NCBI GenBank assembly: GCA_963712995.1 | Contig: CAVQKH010000016.1 | Coordinates: 1-64,000, forward strand | Direction of reading: 5' to 3' | DNA: 64,000 nucleotides | Source of the DNA: GCA-003244245 sp963712995 | GTDB taxonomy: Bacteria; Actinomycetota; Actinomycetes; Mycobacteriales; Pseudonocardiaceae | In this document: piece after piece, positions 1 through 11,284 of the stretch | How the letters are laid out: each line of letters starts with the position of its first letter | Position numbering within the stretch: the stretch's first letter is position 1 | Program-made: the position numbers and the translations under genes | The notes under the pieces: model-generated | What the model was told of the DNA's origin: nothing | Database searches by the model: none | The model's input: the letters and a program-made list of their open reading frames with translations, nothing else

Positions 1-504
1 AGCCCACGGGCAGGGGCGTGCAGGGTGGCGAGCATGTGCAGGCGCCGTCCCCAGAAGTAGCGGGAGTGGCTGGCGCAGTAGCCGTACTCGGCCCATCCGG
101 CCAGCTCGCTGCGGTGCACGGCCTCACGGGAGCGGGCGCATTCCACCGGGGTGGAGTCGACGACCCAGACGTCATCGGTCCATAGGCTGGTGTCGCGGGC
201 CAGCATCACGATCAGCCAGCTGATCGTGGCGGCCAGGTTGCGCAGCCGCTTGTTGTAGCCCGACTGTTGGGGCAGGTAGGGGAACAGGTGCCGGAGGTGA
301 GCGGTGGCGAACCGGAGCCAGCGCGACTCACTGGTGAACCCCAGCAGGGCCTGCATCACCGCCAGCGTCACCAGCTCCGCATCGGAGATCTGCGGGCTGA
401 AACCGATCGCCGGACGCCACGGCGCACGCTGCGGCGCGCTCCCGCAACAGGTCATCGGTCTTGACGTAGAGTGCGGTCGCGAGGGTGTCCAGATCGGCGT
501 CCAC
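1..504 (-). pseudogene. IS982-type transposase, 5' part, frameshifted and cut by window edge
   Basis: Reading the minus strand from a GTG at 504 (GGAGG lies 5 bases upstream) gives VDADLDTLATALYVKTDDLL. The frame is then lost at about 425-450 and resumes in another frame as PWRPAIGFSPQISDAELVTL, continuing open to position 1 (WVVDSTPVECARSRE, AEYGYCASHSRYFWG). These are hallmark stretches of the IS982-like DDE transposases common in actinomycetes. The 3' half and the catalytic C-terminal residues lie outside the window. The frameshift means this copy probably cannot transpose unless it is a sequencing error. It sits at the broken end of the neighbouring dehydrogenase gene and may have caused that truncation. 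Confidence 0.75.
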
Positions 505-604
505 GAGAACCTCCGGGTTCGACGTTGGGTGACAAACGCCGATCTTGGACACCCTTCGCGTATCAACCGATCACGACACGCCGACCTCTACCCCTTGGAA
601 TAGA

Positions 605-1192
605 TCATCTAGGGCGCCGGGTGGCAGCAGGCGTAGCAGCGTAGCTCGGCCCTGGAGAGGTCCGGGTGATGGTCTGGGCGGCGCGTCCACACCATCACCT
701 CCATTCCGAGCGCCCGCAGTAGCGGGATCAACGCGCGGGCTGTTGCGCCAGCACCGAACACCCCGGCGCGGCGTCCGCGCACCTCAACAGGGAGTTCGCT
801 CATTCCAGCTCGGTCATGGCCGGCCACCACCGCGGCGTGCGCAGGTAGCGCATGCTTGGCGAGCGCGAGGATCATCATCAGTGCGTGCTCGGCAACCGAC
901 ACCGCGTTGACGCCGGGAGTCGTGACCACTGCCACGCCACGAGCGGAGAGTGCTGCCAGGTCGAGGTGATCCGTGCCGGCACTCAGCGAGCCGATCACCC
1001 TGAGCCTGGGCAAGGCCGCCACGACGTCGGCGTCGATGCGTTCCTTGACCCCGACGATGGCTGCGTCAACGCTGTCACCGAGCGCGGTCAGCTCGGTGAC
1101 AGCGCGACCACGACCGTCGAGAACGTCCGTTCGAGCACAGCGCGGTCATCCGGATTGTCGAGAACGTCGGCCAGCGCGAGGAAGACGGTCAT
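605..1192 (-). pseudogene. D-2-hydroxyacid dehydrogenase (PGDH-like) remnant
   Basis: An ATG at 1192 opens MTVFLALADVLDNPDDRAVL. The frame shifts at about 1115-1130 and continues as GDSVDAAIVGVKERIDADVV, then LRVIGSLSAGTDHLDLAAL and TTPGVNAVSVAEHALMMILA. These are the substrate-binding and early NAD-domain signatures of D-isomer-specific 2-hydroxyacid dehydrogenases. The nucleotide-binding loop appears as GVFGAGATARALIPLL. Similarity stops near 640, so the C-terminal third with the catalytic Glu/His is missing next to the IS982-type element. One frameshift plus a missing end make it a pseudogene. Its natural substrate cannot be told. Confidence 0.7.
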
Positions 1193-1216
1193 GCCCACGC
1201 ACCAGAGATTATTGCC

Positions 1217-1526
1217 TTATCGTCCGGAGTGCGCTGCGGAGAGGCTGTGCGCGGTGAAGTCGTCGATCGCCTCCTCAATGCGGTCTGCTTCAACAGCACC
1301 TCGGTAACGAGCTGACCGCAGCACGCGCCCCAGGTGAGTGAGCCGCCGAGCCACGGCCTCGGTGCGGAGTTCCGGGTCGCCGAACACCCTGCTTCATAGC
1401 GCCGAGCGCGGGCCGTACCCAGGGGCGCGCGGTCTCCAGCGCGGTAGCCGCCAGGCTCACGCCGTCGTGCGGGCGAGCGGTCCCGAACATCACGGTGACC
1501 TGCAGCGCCCGAGCCCAGCCGCACAG
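1217..1526 (-). pseudogene. 3' fragment of an unidentified gene interrupted by the Tn3 element
   Basis: The minus strand from the transposon edge reads LCGWARALQVTVMFGTARPH, then VSLAATALETARPWVRPAL. After a frameshift near 1390 it reads VFGDPELRTEAVARRLTHLG and RIEEAIDDFTAHSL, ending in a TAA at 1217-1219. It stops 24 bases before the ATG of the dehydrogenase remnant, so the two probably formed an operon. I do not recognise the family. The 5' part should lie beyond the right transposon end (past 7158), but I could not follow a convincing coding frame there. Confidence 0.4.
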
Positions 1527-1574
1527 GGGGTGTGACCGAGATACGCGTCAAAGGGGCAACGACATGATCTTGAG
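1527..1574 (+). repeat. Left terminal inverted repeat of the Tn3 element
   Basis: 48-bp repeat beginning GGGGTGTGACCGAGATACGC; it matches the complement of 7106-7153 at 46 of 48 positions. The two differences fall at repeat positions 36 and 38. Its inner end lies 3 bases from the tnpR stop codon. Confidence 0.93.
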
Positions 1575-1577
1575 CGT

Positions 1578-2450
1578 TTAGGTCGTCTGCTCGTCGTGCT
1601 CGCGCAGCATCCTCATGACGGTGGCGGGCGAGGGGTGCTGCCCCTTCTTCGCGCCGGTGGTGATGACGAGGCGCTTGGTGATGTCGCGCAGGCTCATCTC
1701 CTGGTCGCGCAGGTGCAGCGCCATGGACAGCATGTCGTCGTCGGTGACCCCGGCGCCGCCGATGGTCTTGCCACGCTTCCGCGCGGACTCGTGGCCTTCG
1801 AGGGTGCGGTCGCGGATGTACTCGCGCTCCATGCCGGACATGGCCGCGAGCACGGTGAACACGATGCCGGACGGGTCGTGTGAGCCCTTCAGTTCTCCGG
1901 TGAGGAACTCCAGGCCGACGTCGCTCGCCTTCAGCTCCTCGGCGAGCATGGCGAGTTCGATGCCGCGGCCGAGCCGCTTGTGCTCGTGCACGACGAGGGT
2001 GACGGCGACACCGGAGGAGCGGATCTCCCCGGCGAGCTTCACGGCGGCCTCCAGCTCGGGGCGCTTGGTGGCGCGGGTGGAGATCTTCTCGGAGAAGACC
2101 CGGGTGACCCCGGCCTCGCCGAGCGAGTCGAGCTGTGCGTCCAGGGACTGCCGGGCGGTCGAGGCGCGGGCGTAGCCGAGGCGGACGTGTCCGACCGGTT
2201 CGGCGCCGGCGCGCACGGGCCGGGGTAGTTCGGTCCACGCCGAGCCTGGCTTGCGTACGGCGGGAGTCGGCACGCTCAGGGCCTTGGCGAGTTGGGGCAC
2301 GAGGCGGAAGCGGGCGGTGTGGTACTGGATCGCCACCTTGCCCTTCCCGGTCCGGCACGGGGAGCCCGCCGGGGCGGCGCAGGTGGACATCGGGCAGTCG
2401 TGCGATTCCACACGCTTGAAGTCGTCGCTCACGACCCCGGACTGTTTCAT
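1578..2450 (-). CDS. tnpR: Serine recombinase (Tn3 resolvase) with Cys-rich N-terminal extension
   Basis: 290 residues. The resolvase catalytic domain starts near residue 88 (HVRLGYARASTARQ) with the nucleophile Ser97, followed by HEHKRLGRGIELAMLAEEL and the long-helix region MSGMEREYIRDRTLEG. The C-terminal DNA-binding part ends at the stop 3 bases from the left inverted repeat. It resolves transposition cointegrates at the res site. The first 50 residues are unlike ordinary TnpR: Cys19, Cys24, Cys32 and His44 form a CX4C-X7-C-X11-H array that looks like a small zinc-binding domain of the kind seen in actinomycete and phage proteins. The start codon overlaps the first res repeat, so resolvase binding would also repress its own transcription (inference from Tn3). 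Confidence 0.88.
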   Translation of the reverse strand: MKQSGVVSDDFKRVESHDCPMSTCAAPAGSPCRTGKGKVAIQYHTARFRLVPQLAKALSVPTPAVRKPGSAWTELPRPVRAGAEPVGHVRLGYARASTARQSLDAQLDSLGEAGVTRVFSEKISTRATKRPELEAAVKLAGEIRSSGVAVTLVVHEHKRLGRGIELAMLAEELKASDVGLEFLTGELKGSHDPSGIVFTVLAAMSGMEREYIRDRTLEGHESARKRGKTIGGAGVTDDDMLSMALHLRDQEMSLRDITKRLVITTGAKKGQHPSPATVMRMLREHDEQTT

Positions 2451-2557
2451 GAGGGTGTTTCAGATGTCCAGTTATTTGCAACAACTCATGAAACATGATC
2501 GCCGCAGGTGGACGACCGCCCGGCCGGGTGTTTCATGAGCGACCCACCTATGAAACA
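2443..2557. promoter_or_regulatory. res site: five TGTTTCAT-type resolvase half-sites
   Basis: Copies of TGTTTCAT lie at 2443-2450, 2457-2462 (partial, TGTTTCAG), 2488-2495 (inverted), 2529-2536 and 2550-2557 (inverted). The last two face each other as a 29-bp inverted repeat, the size of a resolvase crossover subsite. 2457/2488 form a second, wider inverted pair. This resembles the multi-subsite res of Tn3 elements, placed directly upstream of tnpR. The region 2560-2806 that follows shows no gene. Confidence 0.7.
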
Positions 2558-2806
2558 CCGATGTCTGGCCTGTCGGCGGAACCGAGGATGCCTTCCGTTG
2601 TTGAACTGATCATGGCGGCGACTCATCTGCGGGCTTGCGACGTTCCCGAGCTCCGCCAAGTGGGTCGGCACCCCCTCGTCACCCCGAAGGTTGCGTGGAG
2701 GCCCCGATCTTGGGCAGAGAGCGCGTCGTCGGCGTCCTGCGGCATTGAAGGAAGGGACGGGACCGGAACACGCCAGAAATGTGCCGTAGTGACCGGTAAG
2801 CGCTGG

Positions 2807-3560
2807 TCAGCGGGTGGCCGAGCTTGGACTGACCAGATCCTCCGTCACGGGCAGGCACTCGGAGAGCAGGTCGACGACGTCGCGCCAGGCTCGCTGCGCG
2901 TGCCGTGGGTGGTAGCCGACGCCGGGGACCACGGGGTGGTCGACCGGCGGGTGGTGGAAGGCGTGCAAGGCGCCGCCGTAGACCACGAGGCGCCAGTCGA
3001 CGCCCGCGGCCTGCATCTCGGCGGTGAACGCGCCCCGTTGCGCGGGCGGCATGATCGGGTCTTCCGACCCGACCCCGGCCCACACCGGGCAGCGAATGCG
3101 CGCCGCCTCGCCCGGTCGGCCCGTGGTCAGCGCGTTGACTGTCCCGATCGCGCTCAGGTTGACGCCGTCGCGCCCGAGTTCCAGCCCGACGGCGCCCCCG
3201 GTGCCGTAGCCGATGGCGGCGATCCGGTCGGGGTCGGTCCGCGGTTCGGCGCGCAACATGTCAAGCGCCGCATGACCGAGGCCCGCATCCGGTCGGGGTT
3301 GGCGAGCAGCGGCATGCAACGGGCCAGCATCTCCTCGGGGTCACCAAATAGCGCCCGCCGTGAAGGTCGAAGGCCAGCGCTACGTATCCCAGCTCGGCGA
3401 GAGCATCGGCCCGGCGGCGCTCGACGTCGCTGAGCCCCATGCCCTCTGGCCCGAGCAGCACCGCGGGCCGGCGGTCGACGCCGGCCGGGAGTGCGAGGTG
3501 CCCGATCATCGTCAGACCGTCGGCCGGGTACTCGACCGTGCGCGTTGTAATCGTCGTCAT
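2807..3560 (-). pseudogene. Dienelactone hydrolase family protein, two frameshifts (transposon passenger)
   Basis: Begins with MTTITTRTVEYPADGLTMIG at 3560 and shows LLGPEGMGLSDVERRRADAL, typical of small dienelactone hydrolases. The frame shifts near 3350 (the next segment reads GDPEEMLARCMPLLANPDRM) and again near 3270 into RTDPDRIAAIGYGTGGAVGL, SEDPIMPPAQRGAFTAEM and YGGALHAFHHPPV. The nucleophile elbow, usually G-x-C/S-x-G, reads GYGTGG, so the expected Cys/Ser is Gly. The putative catalytic Asp (SEDP) and His (ALHAF) remain. It lies between tnpR and tnpA and is therefore cargo. With two frameshifts it is probably not functional. Confidence 0.75.
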
Positions 3561-3799
3561 GAGACTGGACTTTAGTGATCGTCGAGCCCGGTCGGGCCGC
3601 GGTTCACCGCTGGAAGAACAGCGCGGATATCCCTCTGAAATACGGCGATGGCTCACAAGAACCGTCAAAAACCCGCCCCACGGCAGCGCTATCGGATCAC
3701 CTGCGCAGGCCACGGTGTTGGAGGCTGACCTAGCGGCAGGATTCTGGCGTATACGGCTCGGCCCCCTGAAGGGGCGTCACCAGCTAGGCACCTCACGGT

Positions 3800-6700
3800 T
3801 CAGGCGGCCTGGTAGAGGCCGGCGGCGGTCAGGTCCTGCTCGCGAAGCGGGGTGAAGTAGACGTAGAGCTTCGGGTCGTACGCCTCGGGCTGGATGCCGA
3901 GCTCGTGAGTGCTGTACTCGCCGAACCGGTTGATGTGCTCGGTCAGGTACGGCGAGATGTGCGCCAGGTCCTCCGGGTCGATTTCCCAGCCCTCCTCCAG
4001 CAGCTGACGGACGATCTCCGCGATGTCCAGGGCATTGTGGAAGATCACCGCGTTCGTGAGCAGCGCGTTGAACTTCATCGCCTTCTCCTGCTCGATCGGG
4101 TCGTTGTCCGCGATGACGCCGCGATTGCCGAAGCCGATCCACTGGGAGAACCGGTTGAACGACTCCACCTTGTTCGTCGCCGCGGTCACCCGTCGGCGAA
4201 GCGGCGCATCCGACAGATACCGAAGGAGCTGCACGGTGCGGATCACGCGGCCGACCTCGCGAAAGGCGGCGTAGGTGGCGTTCTTCCGGGACCCGGAGCG
4301 CAGGCGCTTGAGCAGCGTGGAGGAGGAGATGGCTCCCTCGCGTACGGAGACGGCCACGCGCATCAGGTGGCGGAACTGGGACTCGATCAGGTCGAAGTCG
4401 ATGACGTTCTTGCCAGGCTCGCCGAACAGGGCGTCGATGTGGACGTACTCGGTCTGCTTGGAGGGCCGGTAGAAGGTCAGTTCCTTCCAGTTCCTGATCC
4501 TGGGCATCAGGTCGAAACCCAGCAGGTGGGCGAGCGCGAAGACAGGGAAGCTCTGGCCCTGCGTATCGGCGTGCACCGTGGTCGGCTGCACCTCGCTCGT
4601 GTTCTTGAGCAGGCCCTCGATGATGTAGACGGCCTCCCACACGCCGCACGGGATGAAGTGCGTGAACAGCGCGATGTAGGTGTCCGAGACGTGGTGGTAG
4701 GCGATGCCGCCCGGCTTGCCGTAGCGGACGCTCGTCTCGGAGAGCAGATTGTCGAGGTAGGTGTCCATGTGGGTGCCGTCCGCCGCCACCGCGGTTCCGT
4801 CGCCCCATGCCTGGGAGATGTCCAGGTGGGCGTGCGCGTTGACCAGATCGGAGACCGCCTCGTTCAGCAGCACGATCGAGAAGTGCTTGTTGGCGACGTA
4901 CGACAGCTCGTGCCCGCTCACGCCGGGGATGTGCCGGGCGGCTTCGTAGGGGCCCATGTTGGTGCCCTTGACGAACGTGACGATCACGTAGCGGCCCAAG
5001 GGGTCCGTGAGCTTGGGCTCGTTGCCCGACGGCGGGCCGAAGCGGCGCCACCACTCCACCCAGTACGCGGTCCGGGCCACGATCCCCATCAGGGAACGCT
5101 CCGGCATCCTCGCCTTGATCTCCTGCTCCAGCCGCTTCGCCGAGGGCCGCTGACCGTCAGCCCGGAACGCCTTCAGCGACGGGATGCCCGTCTCCGGATC
5201 GATGACCAGGCCCTCGTTCTCCGGGTACCCGGCGTCAGCCGCCGCGGCAGCGCCTCGCAGCTTGTCCTCCAGCTGCCGGCGGAAGGACTTCGCGTCGAAC
5301 TCTGCGCTCTCGCCCGCCTCGCACAGGCCGACCTCCACCAGGTAGGACCCCAGCGTCTCCTGAACGACCTCCCAGTCAAGCAGCTGCTCGGACCAGTCGG
5401 CGTACTCCTCCGAGCCGACCACCGCGACGTCGCCCGTACGCAGCTCCTCCGCCAGCGCGGTGAAGACCATCGCCTCGAAGTGCTTGCGGACGAACTGCCC
5501 GGTCCGGGTCTTGTCGACCACAGCCTTACGCCAGTTCTGAGTGGCGAAGGAGATGTCGACCTCATCGCCCTCCTCGTTGAAGGCGGTGATGTACTCGCCG
5601 CGGGCCGCCTGGTGACGCTGGGCGTGCGCGAGAGCGTCCAACACCCGGCTGTCCTCGCTGGTCGCGGTGAACTCCAGGGTCTCGGCAGCAGCCAGGTCGA
5701 ACATCACCGCCCGGTCCCGGCCGATCTGCCCGTACAGCAGCACTTCCCAGAAGTTGCCGTGGTGGGCGGAGACCTTTTCGATCTGCTCGTACTGCTTGGC
5801 GAACCCGCCGAAACCCTCCACCGCCCGCGTGACCGCGCCGAACCCGCCGGCCTGCACCATCTGCGCCTTCACCAGGGCGAGGACGGCTGGGGAGACTCGG
5901 CCCTCCAGCCGCTTCGCGACCTCGTCCACCGACGCCTCCTCGTCCAGGCCCTCCAGCGCCTGACGGGCCTCGGCGGTCATGGCCGCGGCCTTCTCCAGCG
6001 CCTCCTGGGCCGGGCCGCCCTCGTCGATGTGCTTGAGCACCGTGCGGTAGTTCCCGATCAGGGCCTCGACGATCTCCCGTTCGGCGAGCCGGATCTCCTC
6101 CAGCTCCGCCTTGGCCTTCTTGATCTTCGTGGCCACGCGCTTGCAGAACATCGTCGCGAGGTCGTCCCGTACCCGCATCCTCGCCTTGTGCGTCAGGGCT
6201 GCGACCAGCGCGATGCGTTTGACGGGGGCGAAGTCCCGCAGCTCCGAGGCATCCGCCGCGTCCGCTTCCCCGGCGAAGTCGGTGATCTTCCCTGCGGCGA
6301 CTCCATCCATCCACACATCGGTGTCGCCGAGACCGTCCAGCCATTCCAGGCGCTTGGTCAGGTTCTTGAAATGCGACCAGGTCGGGCCTTTGGCGGGCTT
6401 CTTCAGACGGTTGAACAGCGTCGTCCCGTCGCTGTCGCGCTCCTCCAGCAGCCGCATGAGCCCCGCCCGCTGAGCAGCGCTCATGCGGTCGTGGATGCCT
6501 GCGCGGATCGAGGCGTTCACCTCGGTGCGGATCTTCGAGGCCATCTTGTCAAAGGCGGAGAACCCCGGCAGCTCCAGCCCGGCCTCCACCACCTTCTCCA
6601 GCGCGATGTTGATCAGATCCGCCGGACGGTTCTTCGCCTCCGCCTCCTTGCGAATCGACTGCTCGACGATCCCCCTGGCCTTGGCCTGGTCGTACGTCAC

Positions 6701-7021
6701 GCCGACCCGCTTGCGGACCAGGCCACGGTGATGCTTGGCCGTCCTCTCCGCCCGGTACACCGGCAGCGTGCCCTCCGGCAGCTCCGCCGCCCGCCGTACG
6801 AAGTCCACCACCATCTCCGGGACGTCCTCCAGCGCGGGGAAACACCCCATACGCCGGTACGACTTCAACATCAGGAGCAGGGCCAGCAGATGCTCATCGG
6901 AGTCGGTAGCGTCGGCCGCCCACTCCAGCTCCTCGCGAGTCGGCGAGAAGAACAGATGCAGCTCGTGCGCGGTGATCAGCCGCTTGAACCGCGGATACGC
7001 GGTCCGCTCGAACGATGTCAC
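3800..7021 (-). CDS. tnpA: Tn3-family transposase TnpA
   Basis: 1073 residues, full length for the family. The N-terminal DUF4158-type DNA-binding part (ERTAYPRFKRLITAHELHLF) recognises the terminal repeats. The C-terminal half is the DDE domain, with WGDGTAVAADG (Asp near 739), HIDALFGEPGKN (Asp near 862) and NKVESFNRFSQW (Glu near 951). It ends with FNALLTNAVIFHNALDIAEI, typical of Tn3 transposases. The frame is intact and all three acidic residues are present, so it is probably active. It is transcribed away from the right end of the element towards the passenger gene. Confidence 0.95.
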   Translation of the reverse strand: MTSFERTAYPRFKRLITAHELHLFFSPTREELEWAADATDSDEHLLALLLMLKSYRRMGCFPALEDVPEMVVDFVRRAAELPEGTLPVYRAERTAKHHRGLVRKRVGVTYDQAKARGIVEQSIRKEAEAKNRPADLINIALEKVVEAGLELPGFSAFDKMASKIRTEVNASIRAGIHDRMSAAQRAGLMRLLEERDSDGTTLFNRLKKPAKGPTWSHFKNLTKRLEWLDGLGDTDVWMDGVAAGKITDFAGEADAADASELRDFAPVKRIALVAALTHKARMRVRDDLATMFCKRVATKIKKAKAELEEIRLAEREIVEALIGNYRTVLKHIDEGGPAQEALEKAAAMTAEARQALEGLDEEASVDEVAKRLEGRVSPAVLALVKAQMVQAGGFGAVTRAVEGFGGFAKQYEQIEKVSAHHGNFWEVLLYGQIGRDRAVMFDLAAAETLEFTATSEDSRVLDALAHAQRHQAARGEYITAFNEEGDEVDISFATQNWRKAVVDKTRTGQFVRKHFEAMVFTALAEELRTGDVAVVGSEEYADWSEQLLDWEVVQETLGSYLVEVGLCEAGESAEFDAKSFRRQLEDKLRGAAAAADAGYPENEGLVIDPETGIPSLKAFRADGQRPSAKRLEQEIKARMPERSLMGIVARTAYWVEWWRRFGPPSGNEPKLTDPLGRYVIVTFVKGTNMGPYEAARHIPGVSGHELSYVANKHFSIVLLNEAVSDLVNAHAHLDISQAWGDGTAVAADGTHMDTYLDNLLSETSVRYGKPGGIAYHHVSDTYIALFTHFIPCGVWEAVYIIEGLLKNTSEVQPTTVHADTQGQSFPVFALAHLLGFDLMPRIRNWKELTFYRPSKQTEYVHIDALFGEPGKNVIDFDLIESQFRHLMRVAVSVREGAISSSTLLKRLRSGSRKNATYAAFREVGRVIRTVQLLRYLSDAPLRRRVTAATNKVESFNRFSQWIGFGNRGVIADNDPIEQEKAMKFNALLTNAVIFHNALDIAEIVRQLLEEGWEIDPEDLAHISPYLTEHINRFGEYSTHELGIQPEAYDPKLYVYFTPLREQDLTAAGLYQAA

Positions 7022-7105
7022 AACCCACCCCAGGACCCCGGACGACGCTCAACATCACCACCAACGACACTGCGCTGAACGGGCGACGGGCCGGGCGCTC
7101 AGGGC

Positions 7106-7153
7106 CTCAAGATCATCCCGTTGCCCCTTTGACGCGTATCTCGGTCACACCCC
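7106..7153 (-). repeat. Right terminal inverted repeat of the Tn3 element
   Basis: Complement of the left end, with the outer GGGG at 7150-7153. It lies 84 bases upstream of the tnpA start codon, so the tnpA promoter probably lies between the repeat and 7021. Confidence 0.93.
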
Positions 7154-7210
7154 CACAGCGAAGGGTGGTCAATCACCGCGCCCATAGGTGTGCGCAGCAC
7201 GCGCCTGCTC

Positions 7211-7295
7211 GCTCTGAGCCTCCCGAACTCAACAGGAGAGCTGTTCTGCCCAAGCTCGGACAGCTCTCCTGTTGAGTTCGGGAGCGGGAGAGCTG
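7211..7295. repeat. Long palindrome, dispersed repeat copy 1 (terminator-like)
   Basis: Perfect 24-base arms at 7221-7244 and 7260-7283 (left arm begins TCCCGAACTCAACAGGAGAG) enclose a 15-base loop. It lies just downstream of gcvP. A relative at 43542-43603 has the same arms except for one G-C pair turned into C-G. Outside the arms the two copies also share CGCTCTGAGC on one side, showing common descent. It probably ends gcvP transcription, without a U-tract. Confidence 0.75.
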
Positions 7296-7348
7296 ATCAC
7301 GGGGGCCGTTCGCCGCACTGGTGGTGAACCAGAACATCGATCCCGGTA

Positions 7349-10228
<2,880 letters not shown>

Positions 10229-10254
10229 CGCGACAACCGCTTTCCCGAGGAGTC

Positions 10255-10348
10255 CGGTCCACGCGGTCCTGCTCGCCTGAGAGATTCCGGGGAGGGGTTG
10301 TGCTCCTTCGGTGCCCGGACAGCTATGGCCGGGAACTCTCCCGCGCGG
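10255..10348 (-). ncRNA. Glycine riboswitch, single aptamer
   Basis: On the minus strand, upstream of gcvP, the conserved pieces appear in order: GCGGGAGAGTT, CACCGAAGGAGCACAA, GAATCTCTCAGGC and AGGACCG. These are the core of a glycine aptamer. Its 3' edge is about 30 bases from the gcvP start. Only one aptamer is visible; the bases upstream (10349-10440) lack a second copy of the core. An ACCGC/GCGGT pairing just before the start codon could be the switching stem (inference). Confidence 0.88.
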
Positions 10349-10443
10349 TATTGGCGACTACCCGGTCAGCCTACGCGGAACGGCGACCATCCGGCGCCGC
10401 CGACCTGCCACTGTGACGTGCTACACCCGTGATTTTCTGCACA

Positions 10444-11067
10444 TCAACTGATTCGGCGGGCCCGCCGTCGCTTGGTCAACTCGTCTTCCGGCGCGGTCTC
10501 GACGTGGCCGCCATCGGCACGCTCCGGGGGGAATTGGCTGATCGTTCCGGCGATCTCCTTCATCGCCCCGCTGACAGCGATACCGAACACGCCCTGCCCA
10601 CCCTGCAGCAAGTCCACCACTTCTTCCGGCGAGGTGCACTCGTAGACCGTGGTGCCGTCGCTGAACAACGTGATCCGGGCGAGGTCGTGTACCCCGCGGC
10701 GCCGCAGATGCTCGACGGCGACGCGAATGTTCTGCAGCGAGACCCCGGTGTCCAGCAGCCGTTTGACCACTTTGAGGACCAGGATGTCCTTGAAGGAGTA
10801 CAACCGCTGGCTACCCGAACCGGAGGCTCCCCGGATCGAGGGCGCCACCAGGTTGGTCCGTGCCCAGTAATCGAGCTGGCGGTAGGTGATACCGGCGATC
10901 TGGCATGCCGCGGGACCGCGATAGCCGACCAGATGATCGGTGACTCCATGCGGGTCAGCCAGGTCGGAGTCGGAGAACAGGGTGCCTTGATCGGCGGAAT
11001 CGCCAGCTCCTGCCCACGTGAGGCCATCCGCCGGAGTGTCCGCCGAGCCGCGTGCTCCGTCGACCAC
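10444..11067 (-). CDS. MerR family transcriptional regulator (Rv1830-like)
   Basis: The MerR-type winged helix begins at VGYRGPAACQIAGITYRQLD and includes YWARTNLVAPSIRGASGSG and RLYSFKDILVLKVVKRLLD. The middle part (YECTSPEEVVDLLQGGQGVF) is characteristic of the actinobacterial Rv1830 group. It sits between gcvP and the DUF151 gene exactly as in mycobacteria. The chosen GTG at 11067 has GGAGG 6 bases upstream and gives 207 residues. An in-frame GTG at 11148 would give 234 but lacks a ribosome site. The ligand and target genes are not evident from sequence. Confidence 0.88.
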   Translation of the reverse strand: MVDGARGSADTPADGLTWAGAGDSADQGTLFSDSDLADPHGVTDHLVGYRGPAACQIAGITYRQLDYWARTNLVAPSIRGASGSGSQRLYSFKDILVLKVVKRLLDTGVSLQNIRVAVEHLRRRGVHDLARITLFSDGTTVYECTSPEEVVDLLQGGQGVFGIAVSGAMKEIAGTISQFPPERADGGHVETAPEDELTKRRRARRIS

Positions 11068-11284
11068 CCATGCCTCCCACGCCGAGCGCCGCTGGCCCAT
11101 CAGATAGGGGCCCGCTGGCAGTGCTTCCGGCAGTTCGGAGCGAATCACACCGGCGCGACTCGCTGTGAGGGTTGACGGTAGGCGCAGCCGGGTGGCCGGT
11201 CAATACGACGCGCGGCGAAGGCTCACCCTCAACTTGAGATCGAGGTCGATCAGGTGATCAGGTACCGCTCCGCGACAGCGCTGA

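Larger units (their letters stand above)
1527..7153. mobile_element. Tn3-family transposon, 5.6 kb, complete with target duplication
   Basis: Both ends carry a 48-bp inverted repeat starting GGGGTGTGACC (1527-1574 and 7106-7153) with two mismatches. The flanking 5 bases are CACAG on both sides (1522-1526 and 7154-7158), the target duplication length typical of Tn3-family transposition. Inside, all on the minus strand, are a 1073-residue transposase, a resolvase with an upstream res site, and a frameshifted dienelactone hydrolase as passenger. The intact repeats, duplication and transposase suggest a fairly recent insertion. The target is the 3' part of an unidentified, already degraded gene. 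Confidence 0.92.

Noticed and set aside
1189..2496. Minus-strand open frame of about 435 codons covering tnpR and the left transposon end
   Set aside because: It crosses the terminal repeat and is Arg-rich and featureless; the resolvase lies in another frame.
3905..7078. Very long open frame on the plus strand opposite tnpA (about 1057 codons)
   Set aside because: It is the mirror of the transposase reading frame in high-GC DNA; its translation is Arg/Leu/Val-rich without domains, and tnpA is clearly the real gene.
10349..10440. Second glycine aptamer upstream of the first
   Set aside because: None of the conserved pieces (GGAGAG, CCGAAGG, CTCTCAGGC) occurs again here.
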